DNA from: Granulicella sp. L46
GTDB taxonomy: Bacteria; Acidobacteriota; Terriglobia; Terriglobales; Acidobacteriaceae
DNA length: 64,000 bases
Direction: 5' to 3'
Assembly (NCBI RefSeq): GCF_009765785.1
Contig: NZ_LMUT01000025.1
Coordinates: 186,001 to 250,000 of the forward strand
Shown here one piece after another: positions 18,116-26,697 of this stretch. Position 1 is the first letter of the stretch, and each line of letters begins with the position of its first letter. Under the pieces are notes generated by a model. The model saw nothing but the letters and a program-made list of their open reading frames with translations, searched no databases and was not told the DNA's origin. A program made the position numbers and the translations under genes.

Positions 18116-18712
18116 CTAGTCGGCGAGCTCGACGAGGAGAACCTGTTCGTCGCTATCGATCTCACGGAGCTTAACCTCGATGATTTCGCGGCGCGAGGTG
18201 GGGACGGTACGGCCAATGAAGCGGGCTTCAATGGGAAGCTCGCGATGGCCGCGGTCGATTAGGACGAGCAGTTGCACGCTCTTGGGTCGGCCCTGGTCGA
18301 AGAGGGCATCGAGGGCAGCACGGATGGTCCGCCCGGTGTAGAGGACGTCGTCCATGAGGATGATGTCGCGGCCGTTGACGTCGAAGCCGATGTCGCCTTT
18401 TTCGACGACAGGGCGTGGGCCTGCGGTGGAAAGGTCGTCGCGGTAGAAGCTGATGTCAAGGACGCCGGTATCGACGGGAGACTTCTCGATGGTCCCGATG
18501 AGCTTGGCGATGCGCTGGGCAAGCGGAACGCCGCGGCGCTTGATGCCAATGAGACCGAGGTTGGCGCTGCCGTTATTGCGCTCGACGATCTCATGTGCAA
18601 GGCGGACGAGGGTGCGCTCAATCTCGGAGGCGGACATGAGGCGGCCCTTCTCGCGGAGGTGTGGCTTGGAGTCGGAGGGAGTGGCTGCGGCGGAACTGGT
18701 GAGATCGCTCAT
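18116..18712 (-). CDS. pyrR: Bifunctional pyr operon regulator / uracil phosphoribosyltransferase
   Basis: 198 aa. Type I phosphoribosyltransferase with the PRPP loop ILMDDVLYTGRTIRAALDAL and the N-terminal IERTLVRLAHEIVERN typical of PyrR. In many bacteria it binds pyr mRNA and also has weak UPRTase activity. No pyr genes or PyrR-type attenuator were seen beside it in this window, so its targets lie elsewhere. The first 25 residues (Ser/Ala-rich) are longer than usual; ATG near 18640 (MSASEIERTLVR) is an alternative start. Confidence 0.9.
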   Translation of the reverse strand: MSDLTSSAAATPSDSKPHLREKGRLMSASEIERTLVRLAHEIVERNNGSANLGLIGIKRRGVPLAQRIAKLIGTIEKSPVDTGVLDISFYRDDLSTAGPRPVVEKGDIGFDVNGRDIILMDDVLYTGRTIRAALDALFDQGRPKSVQLLVLIDRGHRELPIEARFIGRTVPTSRREIIEVKLREIDSDEQVLLVELAD

Positions 18713-18805
18713 GGTTTGCCCTTCATGATAGCAGCGGAGGGTATCGATCAGCGCGCGCCTGAGAGGGAGTGGGCGAGTATCGGGACAACGTGCGGGGGAG
18801 CGAGG

Positions 18806-19528
18806 TCAGGCGCGCGGTGAGCGGGAGCGGAGATACCCGGCAAAGGCGCCGGCCGTCGCGGAGTAGGCGAGATAGAGCACCAAGCCGAAGAAAATGCTGC
18901 TGAGCAAGATGCCGGCGCGGAACTCCGGGATGGCGAGCATATCGCTCATGATTTTGATGGACTGTTGCGATTGCGTGGCGAAGTTGGTGTGCACCTGGGC
19001 AAACAGCTTTTCGATCTGTGTGTCGAGCTCGGCGGTGGAGTGAAAGACGAAGCGCTGGAGAACGAGGCCGATGGTGTTGAGGGTCGAGGTAACGATGAGG
19101 ATGAAGAGGCCGGTGAGGAGGCCGAGGCGCGCGCCAAACCCGGTAGTAATGCGCGTCTTGCGAAAGCGGGAGCTGTAGACGCCCATCACGATGATCGGGG
19201 CGGAGATGAACCAGAAGAAAGAAAGCAGGGTGACAGGCGGAAGAGCGAAAGAGAGAAGGGCAAGCGCGGCGGCGATGGCTCCTGCCAAAGCGGCGGTCTG
19301 AATGGCCCCGCGCCAGACGATGGCGTAGCTGGGGGCGATGGGCTGCGGGGTCGGCTCGGCGAGAGGATTGGAGGCGGCCTTCTGGGCAGTGATCTGCTGA
19401 TCGATCTGGTCGCGCAGCTCTTCGGAGAGCTGCACCTGCGGTGCTCCGCAGTTCCAGCAATAGACAAGGGCGCCTTCATCTTCGCGATGCAGAAGGGCGT
19501 GACAACGGGAACAGATGCGAGGACTCAC
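18806..19528 (-). CDS. Zinc-ribbon membrane protein of unknown function
   Basis: About 240 aa from GTG 19528 (a TTG at 19537 is also possible; there is no ATG). The N-terminus has two Cys pairs, ICSRCHALLH and YCWNCGAPQ, a zinc-ribbon fold, followed by a polar linker and four hydrophobic helices (for example AGAIAAALALLSFALPP and ILLSSIFFGLVLYLAYSA). This layout is common in acidobacterial proteins without known function. It lies upstream of pyrR on the same strand with a 93-bp gap. Confidence 0.7.
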   Translation of the reverse strand: MSPRICSRCHALLHREDEGALVYCWNCGAPQVQLSEELRDQIDQQITAQKAASNPLAEPTPQPIAPSYAIVWRGAIQTAALAGAIAAALALLSFALPPVTLLSFFWFISAPIIVMGVYSSRFRKTRITTGFGARLGLLTGLFILIVTSTLNTIGLVLQRFVFHSTAELDTQIEKLFAQVHTNFATQSQQSIKIMSDMLAIPEFRAGILLSSIFFGLVLYLAYSATAGAFAGYLRSRSPRA

Positions 19529-19576
19529 TACTCTCAAGGTTAGTCGAGCAGTGGCCGCGTAGCAAACGCTATGGAG

Positions 19577-20239
19577 CTATTCGCTGTCTTTGCTGTCGTG
19601 GTTGGAGAGATCTGACGGGAGATCGAGGGAGACAAGGCCGATCTTGGTGCCCCCGTCACGGGGCTCTACGCCGACGATGTGCAAATGCTGTGGAGAGCCG
19701 GAGCGCAGTTCAATGTCGGTGGCGGAGTTGCCGTTGTTGATGGCAAAGCCCTTGGAGTGGCCATCGCCGGTCTTGATGTGGGTGTGCTCGTCATCGTTGC
19801 AAGTCAGGCCCTGGGAGGTGCGATTGACGGAGCCAACGGAGTTGTGGCCGCGGCATTCGATAACGCTGCCGTAGCGCGACGCGAGATCCTTCATGTAGAA
19901 GGCGATGACCTTGTCGGAGGGGTCGGAGCTTTGGAAGTCGGCAGCCTTAACACCGAGGTGGAAGGGGCCGAAGTTCATGCTGACGTTCGCATTGTTGGAG
20001 TTGTCGTCGTCCTTGTCATTGATGGGAGTGGCGCCGGGGTAGGCAGTGATGCCGATGGAGGCGGTGTCGGTCCCATTCTTGTTGGTATTCACCTTCATAG
20101 AGCCGAAGGGGGTGCCAATGCTGACGTTCTTGTGGTCGCCGTGGTCGTCCTCGGTGACGTGGCAGCCGGAGAGCAAAAGGCATGCGAGAGGCGCGGCTAC
20201 GGCGGCAAAGGTGGTCAGGGAGCGAAGAGTGCGGGTCAT
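19577..20239 (-). CDS. Predicted lipoprotein of unknown function
   Basis: 220 aa. ATG 20239 has GGAGG at 20244-20248 on the coding strand. The signal ends in a lipobox (ACLLLSGC), so it is likely lipid-anchored. The mature part is rich in Asp, Asn and Gly (DDHGDHKNVSIGTPFGSMKV, DKDDDNSNNANVSMNFG) and predicted mostly beta, with two later Cys (IECRGH, LTCNDD) that may pair. No domain recognised. Confidence 0.75.
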   Translation of the reverse strand: MTRTLRSLTTFAAVAAPLACLLLSGCHVTEDDHGDHKNVSIGTPFGSMKVNTNKNGTDTASIGITAYPGATPINDKDDDNSNNANVSMNFGPFHLGVKAADFQSSDPSDKVIAFYMKDLASRYGSVIECRGHNSVGSVNRTSQGLTCNDDEHTHIKTGDGHSKGFAINNGNSATDIELRSGSPQHLHIVGVEPRDGGTKIGLVSLDLPSDLSNHDSKDSE

Positions 20240-20662
20240 CAATCCTCCAGCGCACAGGGGCGCGCGCGGTCTTTTGGGATACGACAAGAGGATACGCCTG
20301 GAACCACCCAATGGTTCCATCGATATGTGATGACGGAGGCGGAACGTGTGGTGGCTTGTCGAGTCAAATTAGCTGAACACTTTTGTGCGTATCAGCGGGG
20401 TACACTTCTACTTCGTTACGAACAGCTTGATTTTCAAAAGTTTGAGCTCCGGGAATGAGGAAGATTGCACTTCATGGCTACCGCGCAGCGTCGCCAGTTC
20501 AGCCTGGTTCTCAAGGGGTCTCCAAGAGGGTTTCGCCCCGGCGGAGGTGGCGCAGCGCCAGCACCAAGGCCATCGCCGCCGCCGGCACCGCGCAGCGCAC
20601 CGTCGAGCCCACACCACTAGAGGATGCGCTATGTATATTCCCGGCGCGTCCATAATGGAGTG
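20240..20662. other. Intergenic stretch with a possible 48-aa ORF and a promoter-like box
   Basis: 423 bp between the divergent lipoprotein gene and the MutS-like gene. A plus-strand frame at 20474-20620 (ATG to TAG) would give 48 aa beginning MATAQRRQFSLVLKGSPRGF followed by a Gly/Pro/Ala-rich tail; it has no convincing ribosome site and may be chance. TATATT at about 20634 could be the -10 of the MutS-like gene. Nothing else recognised. Confidence 0.3.
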
Positions 20663-22561
20663 ATGAGCGATGGGGTGGAAGCTGGACCGCTGCACGAGTA
20701 TCAGCGGCGATTGTTGTCGCGCGAAGAGCGTGCATCGAAGCTGACAGCCTTGCACCTGTTGCTGGGCTGGCTGCGGCTGGCGACGGTTGTGCTGTTTCTT
20801 GGGGTGGCGTGGCTCACGATTTTTCTGAAGGATGGCCCGCGTTGGGGTGTGCTCGTGCCGATCGTGCTGTTTGTGGCGCTTGGCGTGTGGCAGGGGAGGG
20901 TATCGCGGCGGCTGAGCACGGCGCGGCGGGCTGCGGAGATCTATCGTCGGGGCATCGCGCGCATCGAGGACCGCTGGATTGGTCTGGAGGTACGCGAGAC
21001 TTCCGGACTCTCCGCAGATGTGCGGGCGCGGCAGACCGCGAGCCTGTACGCAGGTGACCTGGACATCGTGGGTCACGGTGGGATGTTCGAGCTGCTGTGC
21101 CGCGCGCGGACACGGATGGGCGAAGAGACGCTGCTCACCTGGCTGCTGGAGCCGGCAGAGGTACCGGAGATTTTGCGGCGACAGGCGGCTGTCGACGAGT
21201 TACGTGGGCGAGTCGACTTGCGGGAGCGGATGGGCGTGGCGGGCGAGACGGCTGCGGTGGGTGTGCAGGCTGAGGCGCTCAGGAAGTGGGCCGCGGCCGA
21301 CGATGTGCTGACGCAGCGGTGGATGCCTTGGGTTGCGGGCGTGCTGGCAGTTGTGTGGGCGATCGTCGCGGCTGCGACGCTTTGGGTGTGGCTGGGCGGG
21401 ACGATTGATGCGCTCAGGTCGTTCACCTTTGGCGATGGGCTGAGCCTGATGCTGCTGGTGATGGTGGTGGAGAGGTTTGTCCGGCGGCCGTTTGAGAAGA
21501 GGATCACGGCTGTGCTCGACGGTACGGATGCGGCGTTGAAGAATATGCAGCTGCTTGCGTCGCTGCTGGAGGTGATGGAGGCGGAGACGTTCGTGTCGGA
21601 ACGCCTGTTGGAGATCAAGCAGAAGCTGGCGTCGCACAAGGTTGCTGGGTCCGTGGCGATTGGCAAGCTGGGCAAGCTTGGGCAATGGCGCGACTCGATG
21701 GACAACCTGATCGTGAAGGGGCTCAATACGCCGCTGATGTATTCGGTGCAGGTGGCTTGGGCGATCCAGCGGTGGAGGCGGCAGCATGGAAGTGCGGTGC
21801 CGCTGTGGATCGAAGCCGTCGCCGAGATGGAGGCGCTGAACTCGCTGGCCATGTATGCGTACGAGCATCCTGCGGACGTGTTTCCGGAGTTCGAGCGTGA
21901 TGGCGCTTGCGTGGATGCCGAGAAGATCGGGCATCCGCTCATTGCCGCGTCGAAGTGCGTGCGGAACAGTCTGCAGATTGGCGGCGAGACGCGTGTGCTG
22001 CTTATCTCGGGATCGAATATGAGCGGAAAGAGTACGCTGATGCGCACGCTCGGCGTGAACACGGTGCTTGCGATGTGTGGAGCTCCGGTGCGAGCGAAGA
22101 GGTTTAGGTTGACGCCGCTGAAGATTGGCGCGAGCTTGCTGTTGAATGATTCGCTGCAGGAAGGGCATTCGCGGTTTTATGCGGAGATCGAGAAGCTGGG
22201 TAGAATTTGTTCGCTAGCAGAGTCCTGCGCGGACGGCGAGAGTAAAAGCGGGAGCGGTGGTCAGACGGGCATGTTGTTTTTGCTCGATGAGTTACTACAG
22301 GGGACGAATTCGAAGGACAGGTTGGTGGGCGCGGAAGGCGTGGTGCGCGCGCTGGTGGAGGCTGGCGCGATTGGGATGGTCACCACTCATGATCTGGCGC
22401 TTGCGGAGATGGTCGGACTGCCGCAAGGAGCCATGAAAAATATGCACTTTCAGGATCAGATTGTGGATGGGCAGATGCGCTTCGATTTCACGCTGCGGGA
22501 GGGCGTGGCGATGAAGAGTAATGGGGTGGAGTTGATGCGGCTGATTGGGTTGAAGGTGTAG
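20663..22561 (+). CDS. Membrane-anchored MutS-family ATPase (not mismatch-repair MutS1)
   Basis: 632 aa from ATG 20663. Two N-terminal helices (ATVVLFLGVAWLTIFL, VLVPIVLFVALGVWQG) and a second pair near 230-270 suggest a membrane protein. The middle resembles the MutS core (RTRMGEETLLTWLLEPAEVPEILRRQ). The C-terminal ATPase has Walker A SGSNMSGKST, Walker B MLFLLDELLQGTNSKDR and the TTHDLAL switch. The mismatch-recognition domain is missing. Between helix GRICSLA and Walker B there is a 17-residue insert (ESCADGESKSGSGG) encoded by a repeat that also occurs between genes at 42214 and 48342. Function unknown; such proteins are widespread in Acidobacteria and Bacteroidetes. Confidence 0.8.
   Translation: MSDGVEAGPLHEYQRRLLSREERASKLTALHLLLGWLRLATVVLFLGVAWLTIFLKDGPRWGVLVPIVLFVALGVWQGRVSRRLSTARRAAEIYRRGIARIEDRWIGLEVRETSGLSADVRARQTASLYAGDLDIVGHGGMFELLCRARTRMGEETLLTWLLEPAEVPEILRRQAAVDELRGRVDLRERMGVAGETAAVGVQAEALRKWAAADDVLTQRWMPWVAGVLAVVWAIVAAATLWVWLGGTIDALRSFTFGDGLSLMLLVMVVERFVRRPFEKRITAVLDGTDAALKNMQLLASLLEVMEAETFVSERLLEIKQKLASHKVAGSVAIGKLGKLGQWRDSMDNLIVKGLNTPLMYSVQVAWAIQRWRRQHGSAVPLWIEAVAEMEALNSLAMYAYEHPADVFPEFERDGACVDAEKIGHPLIAASKCVRNSLQIGGETRVLLISGSNMSGKSTLMRTLGVNTVLAMCGAPVRAKRFRLTPLKIGASLLLNDSLQEGHSRFYAEIEKLGRICSLAESCADGESKSGSGGQTGMLFLLDELLQGTNSKDRLVGAEGVVRALVEAGAIGMVTTHDLALAEMVGLPQGAMKNMHFQDQIVDGQMRFDFTLREGVAMKSNGVELMRLIGLKV
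22221..22240 (+). repeat. 20-bp dispersed repeat, copy 1, inside the MutS-like gene
   Basis: AGTCCTGCGCGGACGGCGAG, identical over all 20 bp to the copy at 42214-42233 and closely related to the expanded copy at 48342-48376. It is read in frame as ESCADGE just before Walker B. Confidence 0.8.
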
Positions 22562-22621
22562 TCGCGGTGGTCGGAGGCTTGTGGGTACCCCCACCCCCCT
22601 CCCGAGTCATACTTTGCTCGC

Positions 22622-22727
22622 AAAGTAGTCTAAGCAGACGGCTTAGAAGCCAAAGTACCCCCCCCTGCCGAGGCCGTCATCTCCTGTAAAGTAGTCTAAC
22701 CAAGCGGCTTAGGAGTCAAAATACCCC
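22622..22727. repeat. Two tandem ~40-bp hairpin repeat units, 66-bp period
   Basis: Unit 1 (22622-22661) and unit 2 (22688-22727) share AAAGTAGTCTAA, then CGGCTTAG, then AGT/AAT followed by ACCCC, and match at most positions. Each can fold on CTAAGC / GCTTAG-type arms. C-rich runs flank them. The style matches short intergenic repeats that recur in Granulicella/Terriglobus genomes. Confidence 0.7.
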
Positions 22728-23079
22728 TTGCTGCGGTCCGGTTCTGCGCCAAGCCCCTCCTGCTTCGCGCTGATTCATCCCTACTTCAATTGTAGTGATT
22801 GGCGGGGGGTAACTATGCCAAGTTTTGAGAAGTTTTATCTGGCTTGGAATCAGTGAGTTGGGTGGGATTACGGGCGGTTGGGGGCTTGACAGTTCTGGGC
22901 GGACGGCAAGGCTTCTCGTTCCGAGAACGCCTGATTTGACCGAGAGATGGGGCGGGACGGTTCGCGCTTGTCGCGTTGGCGATTTGACCTTCGTCGCTGA
23001 GGTCCTGGCAAGTCGAGTATCAGCACCGCTTTTAGGGCTAAAAGATTCGGGCAGAAACCACGAATCGCAAAATTAGCAG

Positions 23080-23107
23080 TTGACATTGACAGCCAATCCA
23101 CTACCAT
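23080..23107 (+). promoter_or_regulatory. Promoter of the arsR-like gene; transcript probably leaderless
   Basis: A doubled TTGACATTGACA (23080-23091) gives a consensus -35; TACCAT (23102-23107) is a -10 at 16-bp spacing from the first copy. The start site would fall at about 23114, which is the GTG start codon; no Shine-Dalgarno precedes it. Confidence 0.55.
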
Positions 23108-23113
23108 TCGGTT

Positions 23114-23461
23114 GTGGATAATCTTGGTACAACATTTGCGGCCTTGTCTGATCCAACCCGCCGGGCAATGATCGAACGACTCTCCCACGGGCCTGCCTCT
23201 GTGCATGGATTGACGGAACCGTTTTCACTCTCGCAGCAGATGATTTCAAAACATATCGCGACCCTGGTGCGGGCGCGAATTGTAGTCAAGACGAAGCGTG
23301 GACGAGAGAGTGTGTGCACGCTTAGGCCCGAGGCGATCAAGACAGTCAGCGACTGGGCGATCAGCTATCGCCGGTTCTGGGAAGAGAGCTTCGACAAACT
23401 GGAAGTAGTTGTCAATCAAATGAAGAAAGAGGAGGTCAGAGATGGCAGAAAACAAGGTTAG
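23114..23461 (+). CDS. ArsR-family winged-helix regulator (SRPBCC-linked subgroup)
   Basis: 115 aa. Typical opening LGTTFAALSDPTRRAMIERLSHGPASV, recognition region LSQQMISKHIATLVRARIV and wing KTKRGRESVCTL. It lacks the metal-binding cysteines of ArsR/SmtB, as usual for members paired with SRPBCC proteins. GTG start. Its 3' end overlaps the next gene by 20 bp, so they are co-translated. It probably represses its own operon. Confidence 0.88.
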   Translation: MDNLGTTFAALSDPTRRAMIERLSHGPASVHGLTEPFSLSQQMISKHIATLVRARIVVKTKRGRESVCTLRPEAIKTVSDWAISYRRFWEESFDKLEVVVNQMKKEEVRDGRKQG

Positions 23462-23948
23462 CGAAATTGAGCGGATGGTCGTTACAAGAGTTTTTGATGC
23501 CCCACGCGAGTTGGTCTGGAAGGCGTGGACCGACCCGAAATACGTGATGCAGTGGTGGGGGCCGAAAGGCTTTAGCTGCCCCGCCTGCAAGATGGATTTT
23601 CGCGTTGGAGGAAAGTCTCTCCTCTGCATGAAGACGCCGGATGGGTACGAGGGCTGGAATGCGATTGAATACCACGAGATTGTTCTTCACGAGAAGATCG
23701 TTTCCTCCATGTACTTTTCGGACTCGAAGGGAAACAAGATCGATCCTGCGGAATTAGGAATGGAAGAGGCTATCGACGGTGCGTACGACGTGACCCTCTT
23801 TGAGGATCTCGGAAACGGCCAGACGAAACTCACTTACATTGGAAATGAACCCATTGATAGCGCAAAAGAGAGCGGTCAATTCGAGGGCTGGGTTGAGACA
23901 CTCGATAAAATTGCGGCCGTTGTTGCAGAGCTGGCGCAGGCGAAATAA
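23442..23948 (+). CDS. SRPBCC (AHSA1-like) domain protein
   Basis: 168 aa. ATG 23442 has a GAGGTCAGAG ribosome site. Motifs VTRVFDAPRELVWKAWTDPKYVMQWWGPKGF and the C-terminal FEGWVETLDKIAAVVAE are characteristic of the AHSA1/START-like hydrophobic-pocket fold. The ligand is unknown. Adjacent ArsR partner with a 20-bp overlap. Confidence 0.88.
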   Translation: MAENKVSEIERMVVTRVFDAPRELVWKAWTDPKYVMQWWGPKGFSCPACKMDFRVGGKSLLCMKTPDGYEGWNAIEYHEIVLHEKIVSSMYFSDSKGNKIDPAELGMEEAIDGAYDVTLFEDLGNGQTKLTYIGNEPIDSAKESGQFEGWVETLDKIAAVVAELAQAK

Positions 23949-23990
23949 GAAGCTGAGGTTTGATCGCGAAATTCAATCTAGGAGAAAGAA

Positions 23991-24548
23991 ATGAAAAGAC
24001 TACCGTTTCTCGCTATCGTTCTGGTGGCATTCGCATTTGCCGCTCATGCCCAGGACGCGATGAAGAAAGATGCAGCCAAACCTGCCGATCCGGAAGTGAA
24101 AGTCGTGCTCGATTCATGGAATGATATTGGCCGCAAGTTGACGGCGATGGCCGAAGATTTTCCCGAGGACAAATATGACTTCAAGGCGACACCCGCCGAG
24201 CGGAGCTTCGCCGAGCAGCTGCTGCATGCGGCGGGTTCTTGCTACTACTTCACGAATACTGTGACGGGGCAGAAGCTTCCTGCTGGAGATCCGAAGCGCG
24301 ACCAATATAAGTCCAAGGCCGACATCGTTGCGTTCGTCAAGAAATCCTTCGCCGATGGCGCAGCCGCCATCCAGGCGCAAGGCGAGAAAGGCATGACGAC
24401 GGAGTTTGAGTATTTCCCTGGGCAGAAATCGCGTGTTCTCGACATGGCCTACGGCATCATCGAACATAGCGGGGAACACTACGGCCAGCTCGTTGTGTAC
24501 TACCGCCTCGCAGGTCTTGTGCCGCCGGAGTCGCGGCCCAAGAAGTAA
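23991..24548 (+). CDS. Exported DinB-superfamily protein
   Basis: 185 aa with a Sec signal (KRLPFLAIVLVAFAFAAHAQ). The mature part is a four-helix DinB/YfiT-type bundle with the metal-binding histidines in EQLLHAAGS and EHSGEHYGQLVVYYR. ATG 23991 follows AGGAGAAAGAA. It is 42 bp after the SRPBCC gene and probably the third gene of that operon. Activity unknown; some relatives are thiol-dependent transferases. Confidence 0.8.
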   Translation: MKRLPFLAIVLVAFAFAAHAQDAMKKDAAKPADPEVKVVLDSWNDIGRKLTAMAEDFPEDKYDFKATPAERSFAEQLLHAAGSCYYFTNTVTGQKLPAGDPKRDQYKSKADIVAFVKKSFADGAAAIQAQGEKGMTTEFEYFPGQKSRVLDMAYGIIEHSGEHYGQLVVYYRLAGLVPPESRPKK

Positions 24549-24627
24549 AGCTCAAGAGACCAGGTACCCCGTCCTTATCGCGTGCTCTTTGCGCGAATGG
24601 GCGGGGATTTTGGTTTTTGGAGGATGG

Positions 24628-25341
24628 TTAGGGGGCTTGGAAGTCTTCGTGGTCTACGGAGACTCGTTCGTCGAAGATGTAACAAGCGCCCTGCCATTGG
24701 CTGGATTCGGTGGGGACTGTTTCGAGATATTTGAGGATGCCGCCTTTGAGGTGGTAGACCTCGGGGAAGCCTTGCTGGAGCATGTACGCCGAGGCCTTTT
24801 CGCAGCGGATGCCGCCGGTGCAGAACATGGCGACCTTGCGGTGGCGGGCGGGGTCGAGGTGTTCGCGGACGTAGTCGGAGAAGTCGGAGAAGGTGTCGAG
24901 CGGGGGAGTGACGGCGCCGGCGAAGGTGCCGATGGCGGTCTCGTAGGTGTTGCGGGTGTCGAGAAGGAGGACTTCGGGGTCGGCGAGGAGGGCGTTCCAC
25001 TGGTCGGGGTCGACGTACTGGCCGGGGCGCGCGGGGTCGACGGTGGCGTTGCGGAAGGTGATGATCTCGCGCTTGAGCTTGAACTTGAGGCGGCGGAAGG
25101 GAGGCGCTTCGGCGGTTGAGAATTTCACTTCGGAGCGGCTTAGGCCGGTGCGTGCGGCGAGGAAGCTGAGGAGTTGGTCGATGGTTTCAGTCGAGCCGGC
25201 CATGGTGCCGTTGATGCCTTCGGGGGCGATGAGTGTGGTGCCGAGGAGGTCGGTCGAGGTGAAGGTGGCGCGCAGTGCGTCGCGGAGGGCGGCGGGATCG
25301 GCGAGCGCGAGAAAGCGGTAGAAGGCAGCGATGGTGTACAT
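24628..25341 (-). CDS. trhO: Rhodanese-type tRNA U34 hydroxylase TrhO (YceA family)
   Basis: 237 aa. Forms 5-hydroxyuridine at the tRNA wobble position, independent of prephenate. The N-terminal acylphosphatase-like part (TLIAPEGINGTMAGS) precedes a rhodanese domain with the catalytic loop FCTGGIRCEKASAY. It ends soon after the rhodanese domain (SVDHEDFQAP), shorter than E. coli TrhO (about 350 aa), which has an extra C-terminal segment. Convergent with the DinB gene. Confidence 0.85.
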   Translation of the reverse strand: MYTIAAFYRFLALADPAALRDALRATFTSTDLLGTTLIAPEGINGTMAGSTETIDQLLSFLAARTGLSRSEVKFSTAEAPPFRRLKFKLKREIITFRNATVDPARPGQYVDPDQWNALLADPEVLLLDTRNTYETAIGTFAGAVTPPLDTFSDFSDYVREHLDPARHRKVAMFCTGGIRCEKASAYMLQQGFPEVYHLKGGILKYLETVPTESSQWQGACYIFDERVSVDHEDFQAP

Positions 25342-25421
25342 GCTGGTTTTAGTTTAGCTTCGTTGGATCGCACAGGGCGCCTCGGGGCCGGTCCGACGGG
25401 GTACCCAAGTTGTGCCACAGA

Positions 25422-26366
25422 TCATTGGGGTCTTCCCAGCCAACTGTATTGCCACGAAACTGACACGTTCTGGTAGTTGCCGCCGAACTCGATATGAGCG
25501 CCGTCACTGTAGCTCACTTTTATAGCGTTGCGTTTGGTGATGGGGATCGAGACGGTGGCTCCAATACGTGAGTTCCTGGCCGTGGTGGCAGGGTTCTCTA
25601 TTCCATTGATGCTGGTGCTTCCTCCGAACCAGTAGTTACCGTCGAGGGAGACCCAAAGCCGCTGTTTCGCGAAGTCGTAACTCAGATGAGTCTCCAACGC
25701 TCCCACCGGATTCTGCGATAGCGACCTCGTCCCTGCATAGTAGATATTGTTCGACCAGTAGAGCGGATTGGTTGTAAAGAACCAGACTCCCGCATAGGCA
25801 TCCAGAACCCATTTGCCGCTACGCTGAGAATAGCCAATCTCCGGTTTGAAGGCCCAGCGATTGGTGCCCCACCCAATCAGCTTTGTCGGGTCGTATTGCC
25901 CGGTTGGAGCCGTCACCTTCAAACTGGCTCCGATCAACACCTTCTGCTTCCACTTCGCGAATTCTCGCGGCTCCATCGCTGGGCCGCCTTTTAGGTTCAC
26001 GGAAAGTCGGTAGACTGTGTCGGCCAAGCCGGAGCGGTAGAGATTTTGTCCTGCGCCCGCGATCGTTCCCTGGAAGTTCCCTACCGCGTACGGCAGCGCC
26101 GCGACCACGTTGGCCGACCGTCCAAAGAAACTGAAGCTATGGTAGAGGCTGAAGATTCCGACGTTATAAGTGCCCGTGGCGCCTGTCGCCGGCAGCACAC
26201 CGTTGAAATTGATGCTGCCGTCGAAAAAAGACGAGGTGAGATTCGTTGCGTTGAAGTGGATGGGCGTAACGGTATACGCACGCGGCGAGAGGTCCTGGGC
26301 AAGAACCCCGCGTAGCCCACAGAACAATAATGTCGCCGCCAACCCTAACCGACACGACCGTTGCAT
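25422..26366 (-). CDS. Outer-membrane beta-barrel protein (phenol-MetA-degradation family)
   Basis: 314 aa. Signal peptide (MQRSCRLGLAATLLFCGLRGVLAQ), then alternating strands through the terminal sequence VSVSWQYSW, which ends in an aromatic as outer-membrane barrels do. Segments such as KVLIGASLKVTAPTGQYDPTKLIGWGTNRW match the family named after the MetA phenol pathway, whose real role is probably transport. 331 bp downstream of the TPR regulator on the same strand. Confidence 0.75.
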   Translation of the reverse strand: MQRSCRLGLAATLLFCGLRGVLAQDLSPRAYTVTPIHFNATNLTSSFFDGSINFNGVLPATGATGTYNVGIFSLYHSFSFFGRSANVVAALPYAVGNFQGTIAGAGQNLYRSGLADTVYRLSVNLKGGPAMEPREFAKWKQKVLIGASLKVTAPTGQYDPTKLIGWGTNRWAFKPEIGYSQRSGKWVLDAYAGVWFFTTNPLYWSNNIYYAGTRSLSQNPVGALETHLSYDFAKQRLWVSLDGNYWFGGSTSINGIENPATTARNSRIGATVSIPITKRNAIKVSYSDGAHIEFGGNYQNVSVSWQYSWLGRPQ

Positions 26367-26697
26367 ATCAAATATGGCTTTCCAAGCCTTGGCCGCTCGC
26401 TTGCTCCGAACTCATTTGCACTGCTGCCTCTTTGCGGAGCTTCGCAAAGAGGCTCGGCTCCGCACTGTGACTGAATTTGGGCTGGACATTAGGCAAAGAG
26501 GACTCAAGAGTATGAGCCGTTCACTCGATTGACAACTGTCATTAGTTACAGGAAAGCGCAGTTGTGGTGTGGTGGCAGGCACGAGCGGTGACAATCAATG
26601 TGGCAGGAACGGCGTTTTCGGCAACTGCGGATCGAAGTGCCTAAAGACGACTTTGCGGGCAGTTTGGATTGTCGCTGATTCAGTGCGTCGGATCTGT
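26367..26697. other. 331-bp gap with a strong hairpin, no gene seen
   Basis: Contains a perfect 11-bp stem: GCCTCTTTGCG (26426-26436) and CGCAAAGAGGC (26443-26453) with a 6-nt loop. It sits between the TPR regulator and the outer-membrane gene, both on the minus strand, so it could terminate or attenuate read-through. Weak T runs; no other feature. Confidence 0.5.

Larger units (their letters stand above)
22562..23113. other. 552-bp intergenic stretch with repeats, no gene seen
   Basis: No convincing reading frame on either strand. It holds C-rich runs (CCCCCACCCCCC near 22590 and CCCCCCC near 22660), the tandem hairpin repeat at 22622-22727, a TTCTCG-TTC-CGAGAA palindrome near 22913, and the ArsR promoter at its right end. 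Confidence 0.6.

Noticed and set aside
18116-18712. PyrR-responsive attenuator or pyr operon nearby
   Set aside because: No anti-terminator hairpin or pyr gene seen adjacent to pyrR.
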